From: Calditenuis sp032249575
Lineage (GTDB): Archaea > Thermoproteota > Nitrososphaeria_A > Caldarchaeales > Calditenuaceae
Length of the DNA stretch: 22,582 nucleotides
NCBI GenBank assembly: GCA_032249575.1
Contig: JAVVHL010000006.1
Span: 1 to 22,582, forward strand
Direction of reading: 5' to 3'
The first letter of the stretch is position 1; each line of letters starts with the position of its first letter. The notes under the pieces were generated by a model. The model ran no database searches and had not been told where the DNA came from. It worked only from the letters and a program-made list of their open reading frames with translations. Of the stretch, positions 21,527-22,582 are shown piece after piece. Both the position numbers and the translations under genes were made by a program.

Positions 21527-22528
21527 TTGCTGGCCGACGCGGCCTTCAAGGTCCTCGGGCTGATGCCGCCGGAGACGGCCCACTCGCTCGGCCTGAGGGC
21601 GCTCAGGTTCTTGCCGGACCTTTCCTTCGAGGATCAGTCCCTTGAGGTCGAGACGCCTCTGGGCAGGCTCAGGAACCCCCTCGGCCTCGCGGCCGGGTTC
21701 GACAAGACCGGAGGACATGCCCGCCATCTGGTCAAGCTGGGCTTCGGTTACGTCACGGTGGGGACCTTCACCGCACAGCCGAGGCGAGGTAACCCGAGGC
21801 CGAGGCTCGCGAGGTCACCGGAGGATGGGGCGCTGGTCAACGCGATGGGCTTTCCGAACCCTGGAATACGAGAGGCTGTCAGGAGGCTCTCTGGCCTGAA
21901 GGCGAGGGAGGTTCCGCTGGTGGTCAGCATCGGAGCCGTCGAGATAGACGAGATGCTCGAGTGTTACAGGATGGCGCAGGAGGTCGGTGACGGTGTGGAG
22001 GTCAACGTCTCTTCGCCCAACACACCCGAACTCAGGAGCTACCTCTCCGGAACGAAATTCAGGGACCTCGTCGATGCGCTCAGGCCGCTCATGAAGAAGC
22101 CTACGTACCTGAAGGTCCATCCTCCGATCGAGGGGCTCTGGGACTCGGTCCTCAAAGCGGTCAAGGTCTGGCTCGACGCCGGGTTCACGGGCGTCACAGC
22201 GATCAACACTGTCCCCGTCGAGGACAGACGCCTCTCCACGGGAAGGGGAGGTCTCAGCGGCAGGCCGCTCTTCCCTCTGATGCTCAAGGCCGTCCGAGAA
22301 CTCAGGGAGACGTTCGGCTGGGATTTCGCGCTGAACGCTGTAGGAGGCATCTTCACCGGCCGCGACGCCTTCGAGGCCCTCGCTTCAGGTGCCGACACCG
22401 TCCAGATCTACACGGCTTTGGTATACCGGGGTCCCTACGCGGTCCGGAGGATCCTCGAGGAGCTCGTCCTCGAGCTGAGGTCGAGGGGCTTTAGCACGGT
22501 CGCCGATTTGAGGAGGTGGTGGGGCTGA
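21527..22528 (+). CDS. pyrD: Dihydroorotate dehydrogenase, class 2 (quinone) type
   Basis: Oxidises dihydroorotate to orotate in de novo pyrimidine synthesis, with FMN as cofactor. The 333-residue length and the N-terminal helices (PPETAHSLGLRALRFLPDL, equivalent to the membrane-contacting DPERAHEF region of E. coli PyrD) point to the membrane-associated class 2 enzyme that reduces quinone. Motifs: NPLGLAAGFDKTG (50-62), GNPRPRLAR (88-96), NAMGFPN (105-111), VNVSSPNTPELR (159-170) with the probable catalytic Ser163 at the class 2 position, RGGLSGRPL, and the FMN-phosphate loops NAVGGIFTGRDA and GADTVQIYTALVYRGP. The TTG start is fixed by an upstream stop. It is divergent from the complex-I-like subunit, which fits a quinone-linked setting. 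Confidence 0.93.
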   Translation: MLADAAFKVLGLMPPETAHSLGLRALRFLPDLSFEDQSLEVETPLGRLRNPLGLAAGFDKTGGHARHLVKLGFGYVTVGTFTAQPRRGNPRPRLARSPEDGALVNAMGFPNPGIREAVRRLSGLKAREVPLVVSIGAVEIDEMLECYRMAQEVGDGVEVNVSSPNTPELRSYLSGTKFRDLVDALRPLMKKPTYLKVHPPIEGLWDSVLKAVKVWLDAGFTGVTAINTVPVEDRRLSTGRGGLSGRPLFPLMLKAVRELRETFGWDFALNAVGGIFTGRDAFEALASGADTVQIYTALVYRGPYAVRRILEELVLELRSRGFSTVADLRRWWG

Positions 22529-22551
22529 CCAGCTGAAGCGCCCTCCCAGGA

Positions 22552-22562
22552 AAAATATTTAT
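22552..22562 (+). promoter_or_regulatory. Promoter for a gene just past the window end
   Basis: AAAATATTTAT is the strongest TATA box in the window. By the 26-30 bp spacing seen at other genes here, its start codon would lie within a few bases of the window edge on the plus strand. Confidence 0.6.
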
Positions 22563-22582
22563 GCTGTGCGTTTTGAAGTGAA

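Noticed and set aside
21425..21727. N-terminal extension of the antiporter-like protein to 589 residues
   Set aside because: The added 101 residues are hydrophilic and antisense to pyrD; the ATG at 21424 directly precedes the first membrane helix.
1..22582. CRISPR arrays, transposons, integrases, prophage or defence genes
   Set aside because: I saw no regularly spaced direct repeats, transposase or integrase motifs, or known defence domains; codon use looks uniform across the window.

Overview
The window reads as ordinary archaeal chromosome. Markers are an archaeal-type ribosomal protein uS7, a Sec61-beta subunit, an ESCRT-III/CdvB-like cell-division protein, archaeal TATA boxes, frequent GTG/TTG starts, and a tRNA-Arg whose CCA end is not encoded. 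ESCRT-III points to the TACK/Thermoproteota side of the archaea; I cannot name the order from this sequence alone. The DNA is GC-rich, very dense (no gap reaches 300 bp), and arginine is written mostly as AGG. I see no transposase, integrase, CRISPR array, rRNA or origin.

Layout. 1-2293 (minus): a PadR regulator, an ABC ATPase and an ABC-2 permease (cut by the window edge), a self-regulated drug-export type operon. 2341-4499 (minus): a cysteine-rich radical SAM protein and an unrecognised 299-residue protein, then tRNA-Arg(CCU) at 4556-4630. 4741-8081 (plus): uS7, an MFS transporter, a DUF35 zinc-ribbon/OB protein and a PPP-family phosphatase. Malic enzyme (minus, to 8068) converges on the phosphatase and overlaps it by 14 bp. 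The CdvB-like gene (plus) and a peroxiredoxin (minus) follow.

10688-17941 is a complete Liv-type amino-acid ABC importer in two divergent halves: binding protein, LivG and LivF on minus, LivH and LivM on plus. Downstream of LivM come an FAD amine/amino-acid oxidase and an EamA-type transporter, which suggests an uptake-and-oxidation module. 18004-19860 holds small genes: an AbrB-like protein, a three-gene small-protein cluster headed by Sec61-beta (55 aa, short enough to be missed by length cut-offs), and a 278-residue orphan made of two tandem copies of one domain. The window ends with a solitary complex-I/antiporter-like membrane subunit divergent from a quinone-type dihydroorotate dehydrogenase; a TATA box at the last bases announces another plus-strand gene.

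A recurring promoter layout was useful for choosing starts. At many transcription-unit heads a TATA-like element is centred about 26-30 bp before the start codon, so those mRNAs are probably leaderless, while internal operon genes tend to have Shine-Dalgarno sequences or overlapping starts. No clearly new multi-gene system such as a defence island is visible. The best leads are the duplicated 278-aa family, the Sec61-beta small-protein cluster, the cysteine-rich radical SAM protein, and the Liv/oxidase module.
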